This document shows positions 7,915 through 17,071 of a DNA stretch of 64,000 bases, one piece after another. Within the stretch, counting starts at the first letter, position 1. Every line of letters starts with the position of its first letter. The notes under the pieces are model-generated. The model saw only the letters and a list, made by a program, of their open reading frames with translations, had not been told where the DNA came from and made no database searches. The stretch is from UMGS621 sp964468815 (GTDB taxonomy: Bacteria; Bacillota; Clostridia; Christensenellales; Borkfalkiaceae). The stretch lies in assembly GCA_964468815.1 (NCBI GenBank), contig CAYXWN010000004.1, forward strand, positions 1-64,000, written 5' to 3'. Both the position numbers and the translations under genes were made by a program.

Positions 7915-8817
7915 TTATCTTGCTCCTTTGCTCTTCATAAGGTCAATATAATATTCCTCTAAACCGATTTTGTCCGTTCTGATCTCGTTTACCAAAACGC
8001 CCTCCGCGTAAAGATAGGAAACGATTTCTTCGGGCGAAACTTGATCATAAACACGGAGATATCCGCTTTCGTCCTCTTCCACGCGCAAATATTTCTTTTT
8101 CAAAAGCGTTTTCGCCTCTTCCATTTTGCTTGCTCCGATCGCAACGAACGTTCGACAACTGTCTTCCAACTCTTGCGCGGTCATTTCGGCAATCATTTTA
8201 CCGCCGCGAACAATGCCGTAATGGGTGGCGACCTTTTCCAATTCGCCCAAAATATGCGAGGATATTACAAGCGTTACTCCCTTTTGCGCCAAGGACGTAA
8301 AAACTTCTCTCATAATGCGCATACCGTCCGCGTCCAAGCCGTTAATCGGCTCGTCCAATATGAGGAGATCGGGATTTCCCAAAAGCGCCATCGCGATGCC
8401 GATCCGCTGTTTCATGCCGAGCGAACAATTTTTATACCGATTCCCGGCGGCGCCCTCCATGCGAACGAGTTTTAATATTTTTCTGATTTCGTCGTCCGAA
8501 TTTTCTATGCTTAAATTGTCCGCTTGTAATTTCAGGTTGTTCCAGACGGTCATGTTCGGAAAACACCCGGGGGCTTCGATCAAAACGCCCACCTTTGCCC
8601 GTACGTCTGCGTCCGTACCGTCTCTTCCGAAAAGACTTACGCTTCCGCCGCTCGCATGAATGAGTCCACAAATAATTTTTTCCGTCGTGGATTTTCCCGA
8701 TCCGTTCTCCCCGATAAAGCCGTAAATACTGCCGACGGGGACAGTCATGTTTAAGCCTTGCAGGGCTTGTTTTTCGCCGAAATTCTTGGTTAAATTTTTG
8801 ATTTCGATTGCATTCAT
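7915..8817 (-). CDS. ABC exporter ATPase, BcrA-like (copy 1)
   Basis: Cytoplasmic ATPase of 300 residues. Walker A GENGSGKST (36-44), signature CSLGMKQRIG (131-140), Walker B LLILDEP (151-157) and switch H188 are intact, so it should hydrolyse ATP. The C-terminal 80 residues (IGLEEYYIDLMK end) match the BcrA-type subfamily linked to bacitracin or lantibiotic resistance. The start at 8817 follows GGAG; a longer frame extending 42 codons upstream overlaps the preceding permease and was rejected. It pairs with the permease at 7098 and is a duplicate of the ATPase at 9661. Confidence 0.93.
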   Translation of the reverse strand: MNAIEIKNLTKNFGEKQALQGLNMTVPVGSIYGFIGENGSGKSTTEKIICGLIHASGGSVSLFGRDGTDADVRAKVGVLIEAPGCFPNMTVWNNLKLQADNLSIENSDDEIRKILKLVRMEGAAGNRYKNCSLGMKQRIGIAMALLGNPDLLILDEPINGLDADGMRIMREVFTSLAQKGVTLVISSHILGELEKVATHYGIVRGGKMIAEMTAQELEDSCRTFVAIGASKMEEAKTLLKKKYLRVEEDESGYLRVYDQVSPEEIVSYLYAEGVLVNEIRTDKIGLEEYYIDLMKSKGAR

Positions 8818-8828
8818 GACAATTCTCC

Positions 8829-9659
8829 TTAATACACGTCGCTTTTGCTTAAAAGATACGAGCCGAATACGATATAAATTCCCGTCCAGGCAAGCGATAC
8901 GACGATGCAGTTGACGATCGTAAAAAGATTGCTCGTTAAGCACGCAAATACGGACGAGCCGTATAAAAACACGTTGAGGACGGGCGCATTCCCTACGATA
9001 GAGCCGATTCCGATCACCAAAACGCCCGTTCCGAAAAAGAACGACGACGCGATGGATACGCCGAAATATTTTCTAAAAATCACGTTTAAGAACGTGTAAA
9101 GGCTCGCCCAGCCTAAACTCATAACCGTTTTCCCGACGATCGCGCAAAGCAAGTTTCCTACGTTGACGGCAAAAGACGTTTGCGTAAAAATCCCGGCGGC
9201 GATACTGCCGAACAAATAAGCGACGCACATGCACGCCATGGCAAATGCGCAAACAAGCGTTTTAGAGAGCATATAATCTTCTTTTTTAGGATGCGTCGTG
9301 AACAGTTGCTTTACGTAGCCGCTTTTATAATCGTGTCCGATAAAAATAGAAACCATAATGCCGCCGAAAATGAAAACCATATTCATGTTGGCGTACTTAT
9401 CAATCCCCTCAAAGCCGTAAATCGGCGTATCGGCGGCGATTGCTTGCCAAACGTTGGTGAATAACGGTTGGCTTACCTCTCCGTTCGGACCGCTCATTCC
9501 CGTCATCGCGATCAGCATTGCCGGAATAATTGCGGCAATCCCCAAGAAAATATAAAATAGAGGCGTATGGAATAAACGGTAAAAGTCAACGCCGAGCATT
9601 CCCTTGATCCGTTGCTTAAAAGAGGGCGATTCAAACGTCGGTTCTCTTGATTTTTCCAT
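8829..9659 (-). CDS. ABC-2 type exporter permease (paralogue)
   Basis: Membrane subunit, 276 residues, six predicted membrane segments. The cytoplasmic N-terminus (SFKQRIKGMLGVDFYRLFHTP) and the HDYKSGYVKQLF motif are shared with the permease at 7098-7913. The outer loop between membrane helices 1 and 2 differs most, as expected if the two systems recognise different substrates. It starts one base after the stop of ATPase copy 2 and is followed after 11 bases by ATPase copy 1, so all four genes form one operon. Confidence 0.85.
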   Translation of the reverse strand: MEKSREPTFESPSFKQRIKGMLGVDFYRLFHTPLFYIFLGIAAIIPAMLIAMTGMSGPNGEVSQPLFTNVWQAIAADTPIYGFEGIDKYANMNMVFIFGGIMVSIFIGHDYKSGYVKQLFTTHPKKEDYMLSKTLVCAFAMACMCVAYLFGSIAAGIFTQTSFAVNVGNLLCAIVGKTVMSLGWASLYTFLNVIFRKYFGVSIASSFFFGTGVLVIGIGSIVGNAPVLNVFLYGSSVFACLTSNLFTIVNCIVVSLAWTGIYIVFGSYLLSKSDVY

Positions 9660-9660
9660 C

Positions 9661-10563
9661 TTATTCGTTCTCCTTTCGGCTTATAAGTTCGATATAGTAT
9701 TCTTCCAAACCGATTTTGTTCTTTTTGATTTCGTTAACCACAAACCCTTTTTGAATGAGGTATTCCACGATTTCTTCGGAAACGTCCGCGTCGTAAACGC
9801 GGATGCAGTCTTCTTCCATACGAACGGTCGCGTATTTTTCTTCCAACGCCTTAAACGCGCCGCGCATATCCGCCGTTTTAAGAGAGGTAAACACACGCGC
9901 GCGGCTTTCCATTTCTTTTGCGGAGAGTTCCGCAATCATTTTTCCCTGCCGAATGATCCCGTAATGGGTGGCAATCTTTTCGAGTTCGCCCAAAATATGC
10001 GACGAAATCAAAACGGTACAGCCGTAAGATTGTGTGATTTCCGCGAGAATTTCTCGCATGATCCGCATACCGTCCGTATCCAGCCCGTTAATCGGCTCGT
10101 CCAATATGAGCAGCGCGGGAGTACCCAAAAGAGCCATAGCGATGCCGATCCGCTGTTTCATGCCGAGCGAACAACTCTTGAATTTGAGCGTTTTACTCTC
10201 TTCCATGCGAACGATTTTCAGCACGCGGTCGATTTCTTCTTCTCTGTTTTCAAGCCCCAAATTGATCGCCTGCATCATTAAGTTTTGGTATACGCTAGAA
10301 TTAGGAAAACACCCTGCGTTTTCGATCAACGCGCCCACGCGTACCCGTACGCCGGCATCCGTATAATCTCTGCCAAACAACTTAATTTCTCCGCAGTCGG
10401 GCACAAGGTGTCCGCAAATGAGTTTTTCCGTCGTGGATTTTCCCGATCCGTTCTCCCCGATAAAGCCGTAAATACTGCCGACGGGAACGGTCATGTTCAA
10501 GCCGTTTACGGCGTACATACCGCGAAAACTCTTTGAAAGTCCTTTTATTTCAATCGCGTTCAT
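9661..10563 (-). CDS. ABC exporter ATPase, BcrA-like (copy 2)
   Basis: First gene of the exporter operon, 300 residues. Walker A GENGSGKST, the CSLGMKQRIG signature, Walker B LLILDEP and the SSHIL switch are all intact. The protein is the same length as copy 1 and close to it in the nucleotide-binding core. At DNA level the segment at 10427-10490 is almost identical to 8683-8746. The two diverge in the C-terminal regulatory part. AAGGAG lies five bases before the ATG. Confidence 0.93.
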   Translation of the reverse strand: MNAIEIKGLSKSFRGMYAVNGLNMTVPVGSIYGFIGENGSGKSTTEKLICGHLVPDCGEIKLFGRDYTDAGVRVRVGALIENAGCFPNSSVYQNLMMQAINLGLENREEEIDRVLKIVRMEESKTLKFKSCSLGMKQRIGIAMALLGTPALLILDEPINGLDTDGMRIMREILAEITQSYGCTVLISSHILGELEKIATHYGIIRQGKMIAELSAKEMESRARVFTSLKTADMRGAFKALEEKYATVRMEEDCIRVYDADVSEEIVEYLIQKGFVVNEIKKNKIGLEEYYIELISRKENE

Positions 10564-10610
10564 AAAATCTCCTTTTTGTTCCGTTTACCCTTATACTATA
10601 CAAAATCAAT

Positions 10611-10621
10611 GTTTCCGAAAC
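10611..10621. promoter_or_regulatory. Short inverted repeat upstream of the exporter operon
   Basis: GTTTC-C-GAAAC, a perfect 5-bp inverted repeat about 50 bases upstream of the ATPase ATG and just upstream of an AT-rich TAGTAT element that could be the -10. It may be an operator, but the promoter match is weak. Confidence 0.25.
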
Positions 10622-10668
10622 GCAAATCTTATGTTTTTAAGACGTAAAATATTTGTTAATAAAATGTT

Positions 10669-10701
10669 AAAGCGGCTACGCCGCTCGGACGTAACCGCTT
10701 T
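10669..10701 (-). terminator. Hairpin terminator after the esterase gene
   Basis: AAAGCGGCTACG / CGTAACCGCTTT, 11 of 12 pairs, nine-base loop, 21 bases past the esterase stop. On the minus strand it is followed by TTTAACATTTTAT, an imperfect U tract. Confidence 0.6.
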
Positions 10702-10721
10702 TATCGCTAAAAAATACTCTT

Positions 10722-11951
10722 TTATTCCGCCGTTTTTTCGGCAGGGACGATATCGCATACGCGATTCGCAATGCCGTTTTCTTCTAAAAACGAAAGTATG
10801 GTCTGCGCAGCGGAACGGTGCGCCGCCTTACTCGGATGCCCGTGTAACGCAAGCGGCAAGAAACTCGTTGCCGCACGGACTCTCACGCCGTAAACCTTTG
10901 CTCCGCTTGCTTGAAAGCCCTTTACCACGTTTTCGATAGACTCGTAAACGCCGATTTCGTTTAAGAAACCGTAACAACATACGATGCTTGCTTCGGGGTA
11001 AACTTCGATCAATTCGGAAACAAAGTTTACGTACGCCCGTTTATAATCCGCAAGGCGTTTTTCCTTTTCCTCTGCGGTCGCGCCCTCGTTGATATACGTA
11101 TTATCGTTTGCCCCCAAACTGATCAACACGATATCGGGAGCGTCCGCCGCGACGTTCCATTCCGTTTGCGACTGAACGTCCGCCTTTTTGAACCATTGCG
11201 GAATCGCGCTGTCCGGCGACAAGCCGCGGCACATTCCCCAACCACTCGACGCCAAGACGGATAAATCGGCGTTCAACGCCTTTGCCGTTAAAAACGCGTA
11301 CGTATCGCAGACGTCCTCGGTAGACGCGTCAAACGCTTCGTTCGGCTCTAACATGGAATCGACGCCGTAGCCGCAAGTGATCGAATCGCCGAATACTTCT
11401 ATTTTTAAGTTCTTTACGTCCGATCTTTTATAGATATAACCATCCGTTTCAAGCGATTGTAAATATAATTTACCGCAAACGGATTCGTCCTTTTTGTAAA
11501 CCTTTACGACGTGGTTTCCCTCTTCGAGATTTTCCGCAAGCGTCAACGTTTCGGTATCTTGCGTTATGCTTACCGTTTTAAGATCCTCTATTTTATACGC
11601 GCTGTCAATCGCAACCGCCAAATAATTGCTTCCGCACATCACGTTCGTATGCGATAATTGCACCGTAAGTCGCGTTCCGTAAAACTTCACCTCGAATCCG
11701 CTCGCCGACTGACTGAAAAACACGCCCTCGGCAAGATTGTCGTAATAATGTCTGCCCAGCCACTTCACGCGCTTTGCGTTGAGCAGATCTTTTCCCGAAA
11801 GAACGGACGGCGCTTCCGAGTCCTTTTCAAAAACTTCTTCTAACATCGGATCAAAATTTTCTCCTTCATTCTTTTTATCGTCAGGTTCGGGCGAACAACC
11901 GCACGCGAACAAAAGTAAGCACGCAAGCAAAACGGCAAATATCTTTTTCAT
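10722..11951 (-). CDS. CE2-like SGNH acetyl esterase, lipoprotein
   Basis: Predicted carbohydrate acetyl esterase of 409 residues. The signal peptide ends in a lipobox (LLFACGC, Cys19), so the enzyme should be anchored outside the membrane. Residues about 60-170 form a beta-sandwich (WLGRHYYDNL... SASGFEVKFYGT) and are followed by an SGNH hydrolase domain, the layout of carbohydrate esterase family 2. Catalytic blocks are visible: GDSITCG with Ser190, the block II Gly in SSGWGM, GAND 280-283, and the HGHPS block with His372. CE2 enzymes remove acetyl groups from plant or microbial polysaccharides. The ATG at 11951 was chosen because the signal peptide starts there. It has its own promoter with an inverted repeat and is followed by a terminator, so it is separate from the trehalase operon. 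Confidence 0.85.
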   Translation of the reverse strand: MKKIFAVLLACLLLFACGCSPEPDDKKNEGENFDPMLEEVFEKDSEAPSVLSGKDLLNAKRVKWLGRHYYDNLAEGVFFSQSASGFEVKFYGTRLTVQLSHTNVMCGSNYLAVAIDSAYKIEDLKTVSITQDTETLTLAENLEEGNHVVKVYKKDESVCGKLYLQSLETDGYIYKRSDVKNLKIEVFGDSITCGYGVDSMLEPNEAFDASTEDVCDTYAFLTAKALNADLSVLASSGWGMCRGLSPDSAIPQWFKKADVQSQTEWNVAADAPDIVLISLGANDNTYINEGATAEEKEKRLADYKRAYVNFVSELIEVYPEASIVCCYGFLNEIGVYESIENVVKGFQASGAKVYGVRVRAATSFLPLALHGHPSKAAHRSAAQTILSFLEENGIANRVCDIVPAEKTAE

Positions 11952-11981
11952 AACAGTTTCCCTTTTAACGAGTTTGAAATT

Positions 11982-12017
11982 CGGTATTATTATATCATAC
12001 CGTCCGATATTTGTCAC
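11982..12017 (-). promoter_or_regulatory. Esterase promoter with inverted repeat over the -10
   Basis: Minus strand GTGACA (12017-12012), 17-base spacer, TATAAT (11994-11989). A perfect inverted repeat CGGTAT-N9-ATACCG (11982-12002) brackets the -10, a placement typical of a repressor operator. Confidence 0.6.
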
Positions 12018-12059
12018 GCCTATCGGCGCATTTTACGGTCGAATTTATTTTTCTTATAA

Positions 12060-12100
12060 GAAAAAACGCGCCATACTTCCGTTTTGGAAGGACAGCGCGT
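12060..12100 (-). terminator. Terminator of the trehalase operon
   Basis: On the minus strand ACGCGC-TGTC-CTTCC-AAAAC-GGAAG-TATG-GCGCGT, two stacked stems with a small internal loop, followed by TTTTTTC. It lies about 50 bases after the last gene of the operon. Confidence 0.75.
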
Positions 12101-12151
12101 CTAGATTCACGTAAAATATTCTTTTATCGCAATACGCCGCTCGGCGGAGCG

Positions 12152-12766
12152 CTAAATCGCAAGCACGGTTACATCGATATACGCCGTAAGCGTTTTTTCT
12201 TCCGCACCGCGCCAAGACGCCACGATCTTTACGCGACCGCTCCCGGCGGTTCCTGCCGTAACGACGCCGTTTTCGGAAACGGTTACGTTCCCCTCCGCCG
12301 CGTACGCAAACGTCCCGTCGGTATAGGCTTCTCCGTCGTAAAGCACGGTGGGCGCAAGCGTATATTCGTCGCCCTCGGCAAGCACTAAGCCGTCCTCCGG
12401 GAGAACGACTCGGACGGTCGGAATATAACCGCTGTCGATCACTCGAACCGTACAAGTCGCGCTGTCCTCTCCGAGCGTTGCGGTAATCGTCACCACGCCT
12501 GCCGCCTTTGCCAAGACTTCGCCGCTTTGCGAAACCGTCGCGCGGCTTTCGTTCGAGGAAGCCCAGCGAATCACGCCCGTTTCGGACGTTTCGGGCGAAA
12601 GCGTGAGCGTTTTGTAGCGTTCAAGCGTGACGACGCTCTCGGCAAATGACAACTTCGGCTGTTCCTCTACGGGATTTTGCGGCTGAGAGCCGTCGTTACA
12701 CGCAGCAAAGCAACACACGACGACGGACAACATTGCCGCAATCAATACCCAAAAACGTTTTTTCAT
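12152..12766 (-). CDS. Lipoprotein with bacterial Ig-like (BIG2-type) domain
   Basis: Exported protein of 204 residues with a lipobox (CCFAAC, Cys23). Residues about 40-110 form one BIG2-like domain (LTLSPETSETGVIRWASSN... AGVVTITATLG). A second, less regular Ig-like unit spans about 115-204. There is no catalytic signature. It is the last gene of the trehalase operon and may help display or hold polysaccharide at the surface; that role is inferred only from its position. Confidence 0.75.
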   Translation of the reverse strand: MKKRFWVLIAAMLSVVVCCFAACNDGSQPQNPVEEQPKLSFAESVVTLERYKTLTLSPETSETGVIRWASSNESRATVSQSGEVLAKAAGVVTITATLGEDSATCTVRVIDSGYIPTVRVVLPEDGLVLAEGDEYTLAPTVLYDGEAYTDGTFAYAAEGNVTVSENGVVTAGTAGSGRVKIVASWRGAEEKTLTAYIDVTVLAI

Positions 12767-12785
12767 GTTATGTTTCCTTATATTC

Positions 12786-12811
12786 GGCTTCGCCCGAAAA
12801 CGAGCGAAGCC
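12786..12811. other. Intergenic stem-loop within the operon
   Basis: GGCTTCGC / GCGAAGCC, 8 bp, in the 55-base gap between two operon genes. There is no U tract on the minus strand, so it may affect mRNA stability or processing rather than terminate. Confidence 0.45.
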
Positions 12812-12821
12812 TATCTTTTTG

Positions 12822-15125
12822 TTATTCCGCTACCTTAACAAGCGATCCATCTTTTAATTGATAGTTGATTTCAGAAGAAATCTTAACCGTTTTCCCGTCC
12901 GTATTCATCCACGACGCGGTTTTCACCGTTACCGTAAAATCACCGAGCGTTTGAATATATTCGTTTAAAATGAAAATATTCAAATGTTGACCGTCGTTGT
13001 GTACCGAGATAGGATTAAATACGCCGCCCATACTCATCGGGAAAGATTCCGTCGTATACTTGGGACTTTCCGCATTGACGATATCGTAAATGCTAACGCC
13101 GTTAATATAGACGTACTTGACAAAATCCATTTCTCCCTTTACTTCATTATGGTAATACGCACCCGTTGCGCCCGTCGGAAGAATGTTCGTTCCGCCGAAC
13201 CCGATTTGTACTAACGAAAAATCGCTTCCCTGCGCCGGATTATATCCCATACCGATTTTTGAAGTTACGTCAATCTCCGTTGCCACAGGATCTGCGGGCG
13301 GTTCGGGGGTATCCGCATCTACGGGAGCAGGCGAACCCTTAATCTTGCTCAGAACAACCTCGTCGAAATACACGACGGCATCGGTCAATGCCGTAAAAGT
13401 TACAAATTTGATTCCCGTCAGTTTTCCGTCCACCAAATAAGGCGCGACGTTAACTTCGATATTATACCATTGATTGGTTAAAACGTTGACTTTATTCGCA
13501 CAAGCGTCACCTGCCGCACCCGTATATGCAGTGCTGTACAACCACCACTCTACAACGGTAAGCGTAGTGTCTTCGATATAAACGCGAAGCGTCAATTGCA
13601 TATCTTCGGTAATCGTTCCGCTATAACTTTCTCCGAACGTGAACGCGTTACCATGCCAAAGCGCAATCGCGCTGACCTTTAACACATCGCTGGTTGCACC
13701 CGTCGGTACGCCGTCGTCGGACGCTTTCATCGCCGTATAACGATCGGCAGCAACGCCACCGCACCGGTCAAGATCAATGGAAGAAGGAACGTTGGTATAG
13801 CCGTCAAGGTCAAATCTCTTCGCCACCTCATAATCGGGTTTTTCGACAGGGAAAACAAGTTCTACGTCTTTAATATACACGTTGCCTTTGGTGGGCAAAA
13901 TCAAGAGTGTTTTTAAATTTCCGCTCTCGTCGTTCGGAATGATATCGAACGAAAATTCATATTCTTGATACTCGGCATTATAGCCAAAGCCCTTCATAGT
14001 AGCAAAGGTCGAATCCCACCAATCGGGCCAAAAGCCGGTGAAAAATTGCGCGCTTTCGTCGGCGAGTTTAAACTTAAACTTCATGCCGCTTGCGCCCGTA
14101 TTTTCCACAATGCCGCGGAAATAATCCGCATTCAGCGTAAACGCTCTGCTATCGTCTTCCTCGGTGGCGTTATTCGTGAAAAGGAACGCGTTTTCTTCTT
14201 CTGCCCAAGTAACCGAGTTTACAATTTCGCCTTCCGCGAGATTCGGCTCGAACAAACTTGCCATTTCAGCCCCCTGAATGGCTCTGCCGTAATAATCTTT
14301 CCGCGAAAGTTGCACTTCTACGGAAACCGTCGTGTACCCCTCTTGGAACGTAAGATCGAAATCATACGTGCCGACGCCGTTCTTCATGACGAACGCCGAT
14401 AAGGAAAGTACGCCGCCCTTTACCGTATATTCGCTTACGTCTAAGAGGTTGCCTTTATAACTAATGCTGCTCAGCGTTTTTTCGTCGATCGCAACTTCTG
14501 CCTTGGGACTTTCCGCCGTTACGACGATATCGGAAAAATCCAAACCGTCGGGCTTGGTAACGACGTACGTTCTGTCAAACGTGTTGGTCTGACCGAGTAC
14601 GTCCGTCGCATAGTAACGAACGGTATGCTCGCCGTATTTGATTCTGCCAAGATCGTCCTTATCGAAATCGCTGTTGGTGGTTACTTCCAAACTTTCGCCA
14701 AAGGAATCCTTTGCCTCGATCTCTGCGAGGATATCCAAATTCTCGCTGTACACCGCTTCGTAACGCGCCTCGCCGACAAACGTAGGCAAGCCGTAAATTT
14801 TTACGGTAATCGTTTCTTCCGCATCGCCGCACGTATACTTAACGGTATACGTTCCCGCCGTTCCGAACACGACGCTCGTCGTATCTGCGGTAACCTCTTC
14901 CGCCGCTCCGTCCTTAGTGCCCGTCACGTTTTGTAAAAAATCGTATTCCGTCACCGTATAACCGAGGGAAACGTCTTCCGCTCCGTCAATGCGATACTCC
15001 GCTTTCGGCTGTTCAGGCGTCGGCTTATTGCCGTCGTCCTCGTTTCCGTTACAAGCCGCGCCTGTAATAGCAAAGAGAAACGCCAACACGAGTACGATTA
15101 AGTAACTGGTTTTCTTTTTCATCAT
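12822..15125 (-). CDS. Large multidomain lipoprotein, probable carbohydrate-binding
   Basis: Exported protein of 767 residues with a lipobox (ITGAAC, Cys25). N-terminal Ig-like units follow (about 45-110 and 115-190, with GTYTVKYTCGDAEETITV and GEHTVRYYATDVLGQ). Two beta-sandwich regions (about 270-440 and 450-605) carry the pattern of carbohydrate-binding modules, for example YNIEVNVAPYLVDGKLTG and VVYFDEVVLS. A Pro-rich linker at about 610-625 leads to a C-terminal unit. No glycosidase motif was found. The neighbours are a DUF4838-like protein and a sugar importer, so capture of glycans at the cell surface is a reasonable guess. Confidence 0.72.
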   Translation of the reverse strand: MMKKKTSYLIVLVLAFLFAITGAACNGNEDDGNKPTPEQPKAEYRIDGAEDVSLGYTVTEYDFLQNVTGTKDGAAEEVTADTTSVVFGTAGTYTVKYTCGDAEETITVKIYGLPTFVGEARYEAVYSENLDILAEIEAKDSFGESLEVTTNSDFDKDDLGRIKYGEHTVRYYATDVLGQTNTFDRTYVVTKPDGLDFSDIVVTAESPKAEVAIDEKTLSSISYKGNLLDVSEYTVKGGVLSLSAFVMKNGVGTYDFDLTFQEGYTTVSVEVQLSRKDYYGRAIQGAEMASLFEPNLAEGEIVNSVTWAEEENAFLFTNNATEEDDSRAFTLNADYFRGIVENTGASGMKFKFKLADESAQFFTGFWPDWWDSTFATMKGFGYNAEYQEYEFSFDIIPNDESGNLKTLLILPTKGNVYIKDVELVFPVEKPDYEVAKRFDLDGYTNVPSSIDLDRCGGVAADRYTAMKASDDGVPTGATSDVLKVSAIALWHGNAFTFGESYSGTITEDMQLTLRVYIEDTTLTVVEWWLYSTAYTGAAGDACANKVNVLTNQWYNIEVNVAPYLVDGKLTGIKFVTFTALTDAVVYFDEVVLSKIKGSPAPVDADTPEPPADPVATEIDVTSKIGMGYNPAQGSDFSLVQIGFGGTNILPTGATGAYYHNEVKGEMDFVKYVYINGVSIYDIVNAESPKYTTESFPMSMGGVFNPISVHNDGQHLNIFILNEYIQTLGDFTVTVKTASWMNTDGKTVKISSEINYQLKDGSLVKVAE

Positions 15126-15150
15126 TCATTCTCCTTTTTGTTTTTTCATA

Positions 15151-17061
15151 TCATACGCCCCATTTATTGTAGAGCGACTTTATGACGCTTAAAGTATTTT
15201 CCGACGCCTTGGTCAATCCGATTGCCTCGGCATCCGCCTTAAACTGTTCTTTATATTCTTGCAAAACAGTGGGATCGGTATTGTAGGTGTAAAGTTCGAC
15301 AAACATATAATACGTTGACAACCGCTCGCCTGCGATATGCTTATAATATAAATCATACGCCGTCGGATCGGAAGTTTTCAGTTTCTCGATCTTCGCCAAA
15401 GCAAGGTCGTAAATTTCGATCCACTGTTTCAAAATATTCTTCGGCCAAAACTTCTCTTTTAAGATCTCCGTAAAGCACGAACGAATACCGCCGAACCCGT
15501 TGTATTCCTTGTTGTACGCGGAAAGCGTGCGATAGGAATCGAATATCTGCCGCATTTCGGGTGCTGCCGCCCCGAAATACGTCTCGAAGAAATCGTCTAC
15601 GAGTTCGCTGAGATTTTCATCGCAATCCCACGCCAGTTTCGCGTTGAGATACGATTTCAAATTGTGCCAGCCGGTACTGAATCCGTTTTCGTTCCATTGC
15701 GCTTGGTCGAACAACCATTTCGCATCTAATTCTACGGCAAATTTGTAGTTATCCTGCATTCCCTCGAAAGAATCGAACGGAACGAGATAATCGTAAAAGT
15801 TGGTGCTGTATATCCAGAAATACATACTTTCCGTTACGTCACCCCACGCCTTGGACATATCGTAGAACGAACTGTTGCCTTCGTCGAAGAAACTACGCGT
15901 AAAATCGCTGTTTACGGGTGCTAACAGTAAAGAAATACCTTCGTCGATCTTTAAACCGTTCTTCATCTCGTACTTACCCGTCTTTTCGTTATATACCGTA
16001 GGCGGAATTTGCGTAGAAGTGTAAGCAAAAAATACAAGATCGAGATCGCGCGCGTAGGGTGCGCCGTCTTCCGTCTTCATCCAAGCGCGAATTTTCGCGT
16101 TCAGATCGTTCAAGAAGAGAATCACCGCCGCCGAATTCGCGCCGTATTCTTCGACGACCTTAGAACAAGCGGAGCACGCGCAGAACATGCTGTTATCTTC
16201 GATGGAAAAAGTAACGACGTTTTTGTCCGGATATTCCTTTAACCCTTCTTGCAGTCGATTGCAAGCGGCGTTGAGCATCAATTCGTATTGCTCTTTATCT
16301 CCGTGCGCCGTATAGCAAAGTTGATTGCCGCCGTCCGAAACCCATTGCGTGTTGTAATTCGGATCGGTATTCACGTACGAAAAAGAGTTGTGAAAGACTG
16401 TCCCGATATACATAAACCACTCATAATACGGTCTTTGCCGCATACGGTAGGATTCATACATATCGTTCGCAACCGAGCCGTACCCTGCCGCTCTGTACGG
16501 AATATCGGGGATTTCCGTTACAGCCATTTCGTAAAAGTGCAGATCGGAAACGCCTTTATTCAGACGATAGGTATCTTTATAGAAATATTCAAAATCGAAC
16601 AAATACCCGAGCGTTTCGTATACGGCGTACAACGAGCCGTAATCGGTCGCGCCGTACAGATACATGTCATCGCCCTCTGTGGTGATTTGAAAGCCGTCAG
16701 AGCCGAGTTTTTTCTCGTCATAGGTGATGCCGCTGTTTTTCAACAACGCGGTTTTGCCGATGGAAAAATATTTTCCGTTTTCCGTCACCTCCGCGTCGGT
16801 TACCGTCTTTAATTCAATCGAAGTCGCCTCGCAAAAGAACGTCGTAAACTCGCCTGCGGCGTTCAAGAGAAGCGCGGAAGCGTTTTCGGGAATCAAAACC
16901 CGATAATCCGTCGTTCCGTTCTTTACGATATACGCGTCGGTTACCGTTACGGAAGAATCGTTATTTCCGTCGTCAACGTTCGGGGTGTCGGACGAAACGC
17001 ATGCGGAAAGCGCAATCGTAAAAGAAAGCAGAATTACCAATAATATATTGCGTTTTTTCAT
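15151..17061 (-). CDS. DUF4838-like exported protein, lipoprotein
   Basis: Protein of 636 residues with a lipobox (IALSAC, Cys21). Residues about 40-170 resemble the small alpha/beta domain found before GH20 and GH67 barrels (ASALLLNAAGEFTTFFCEAT... YGATDYGSLYAVYETLG). The core carries the CxCxxC cluster FCACSAC (293-299) and acidic residues before it (SIEDN), the hallmark of DUF4838 proteins, which resemble glycoside hydrolases. Activity in this family is not established to my knowledge. AAGGAGG precedes the ATG. It is embedded in the trehalase operon, ten bases after the upstream gene. Confidence 0.78.
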   Translation of the reverse strand: MKKRNILLVILLSFTIALSACVSSDTPNVDDGNNDSSVTVTDAYIVKNGTTDYRVLIPENASALLLNAAGEFTTFFCEATSIELKTVTDAEVTENGKYFSIGKTALLKNSGITYDEKKLGSDGFQITTEGDDMYLYGATDYGSLYAVYETLGYLFDFEYFYKDTYRLNKGVSDLHFYEMAVTEIPDIPYRAAGYGSVANDMYESYRMRQRPYYEWFMYIGTVFHNSFSYVNTDPNYNTQWVSDGGNQLCYTAHGDKEQYELMLNAACNRLQEGLKEYPDKNVVTFSIEDNSMFCACSACSKVVEEYGANSAAVILFLNDLNAKIRAWMKTEDGAPYARDLDLVFFAYTSTQIPPTVYNEKTGKYEMKNGLKIDEGISLLLAPVNSDFTRSFFDEGNSSFYDMSKAWGDVTESMYFWIYSTNFYDYLVPFDSFEGMQDNYKFAVELDAKWLFDQAQWNENGFSTGWHNLKSYLNAKLAWDCDENLSELVDDFFETYFGAAAPEMRQIFDSYRTLSAYNKEYNGFGGIRSCFTEILKEKFWPKNILKQWIEIYDLALAKIEKLKTSDPTAYDLYYKHIAGERLSTYYMFVELYTYNTDPTVLQEYKEQFKADAEAIGLTKASENTLSVIKSLYNKWGV

Positions 17062-17071
17062 GTTTGCCTCC

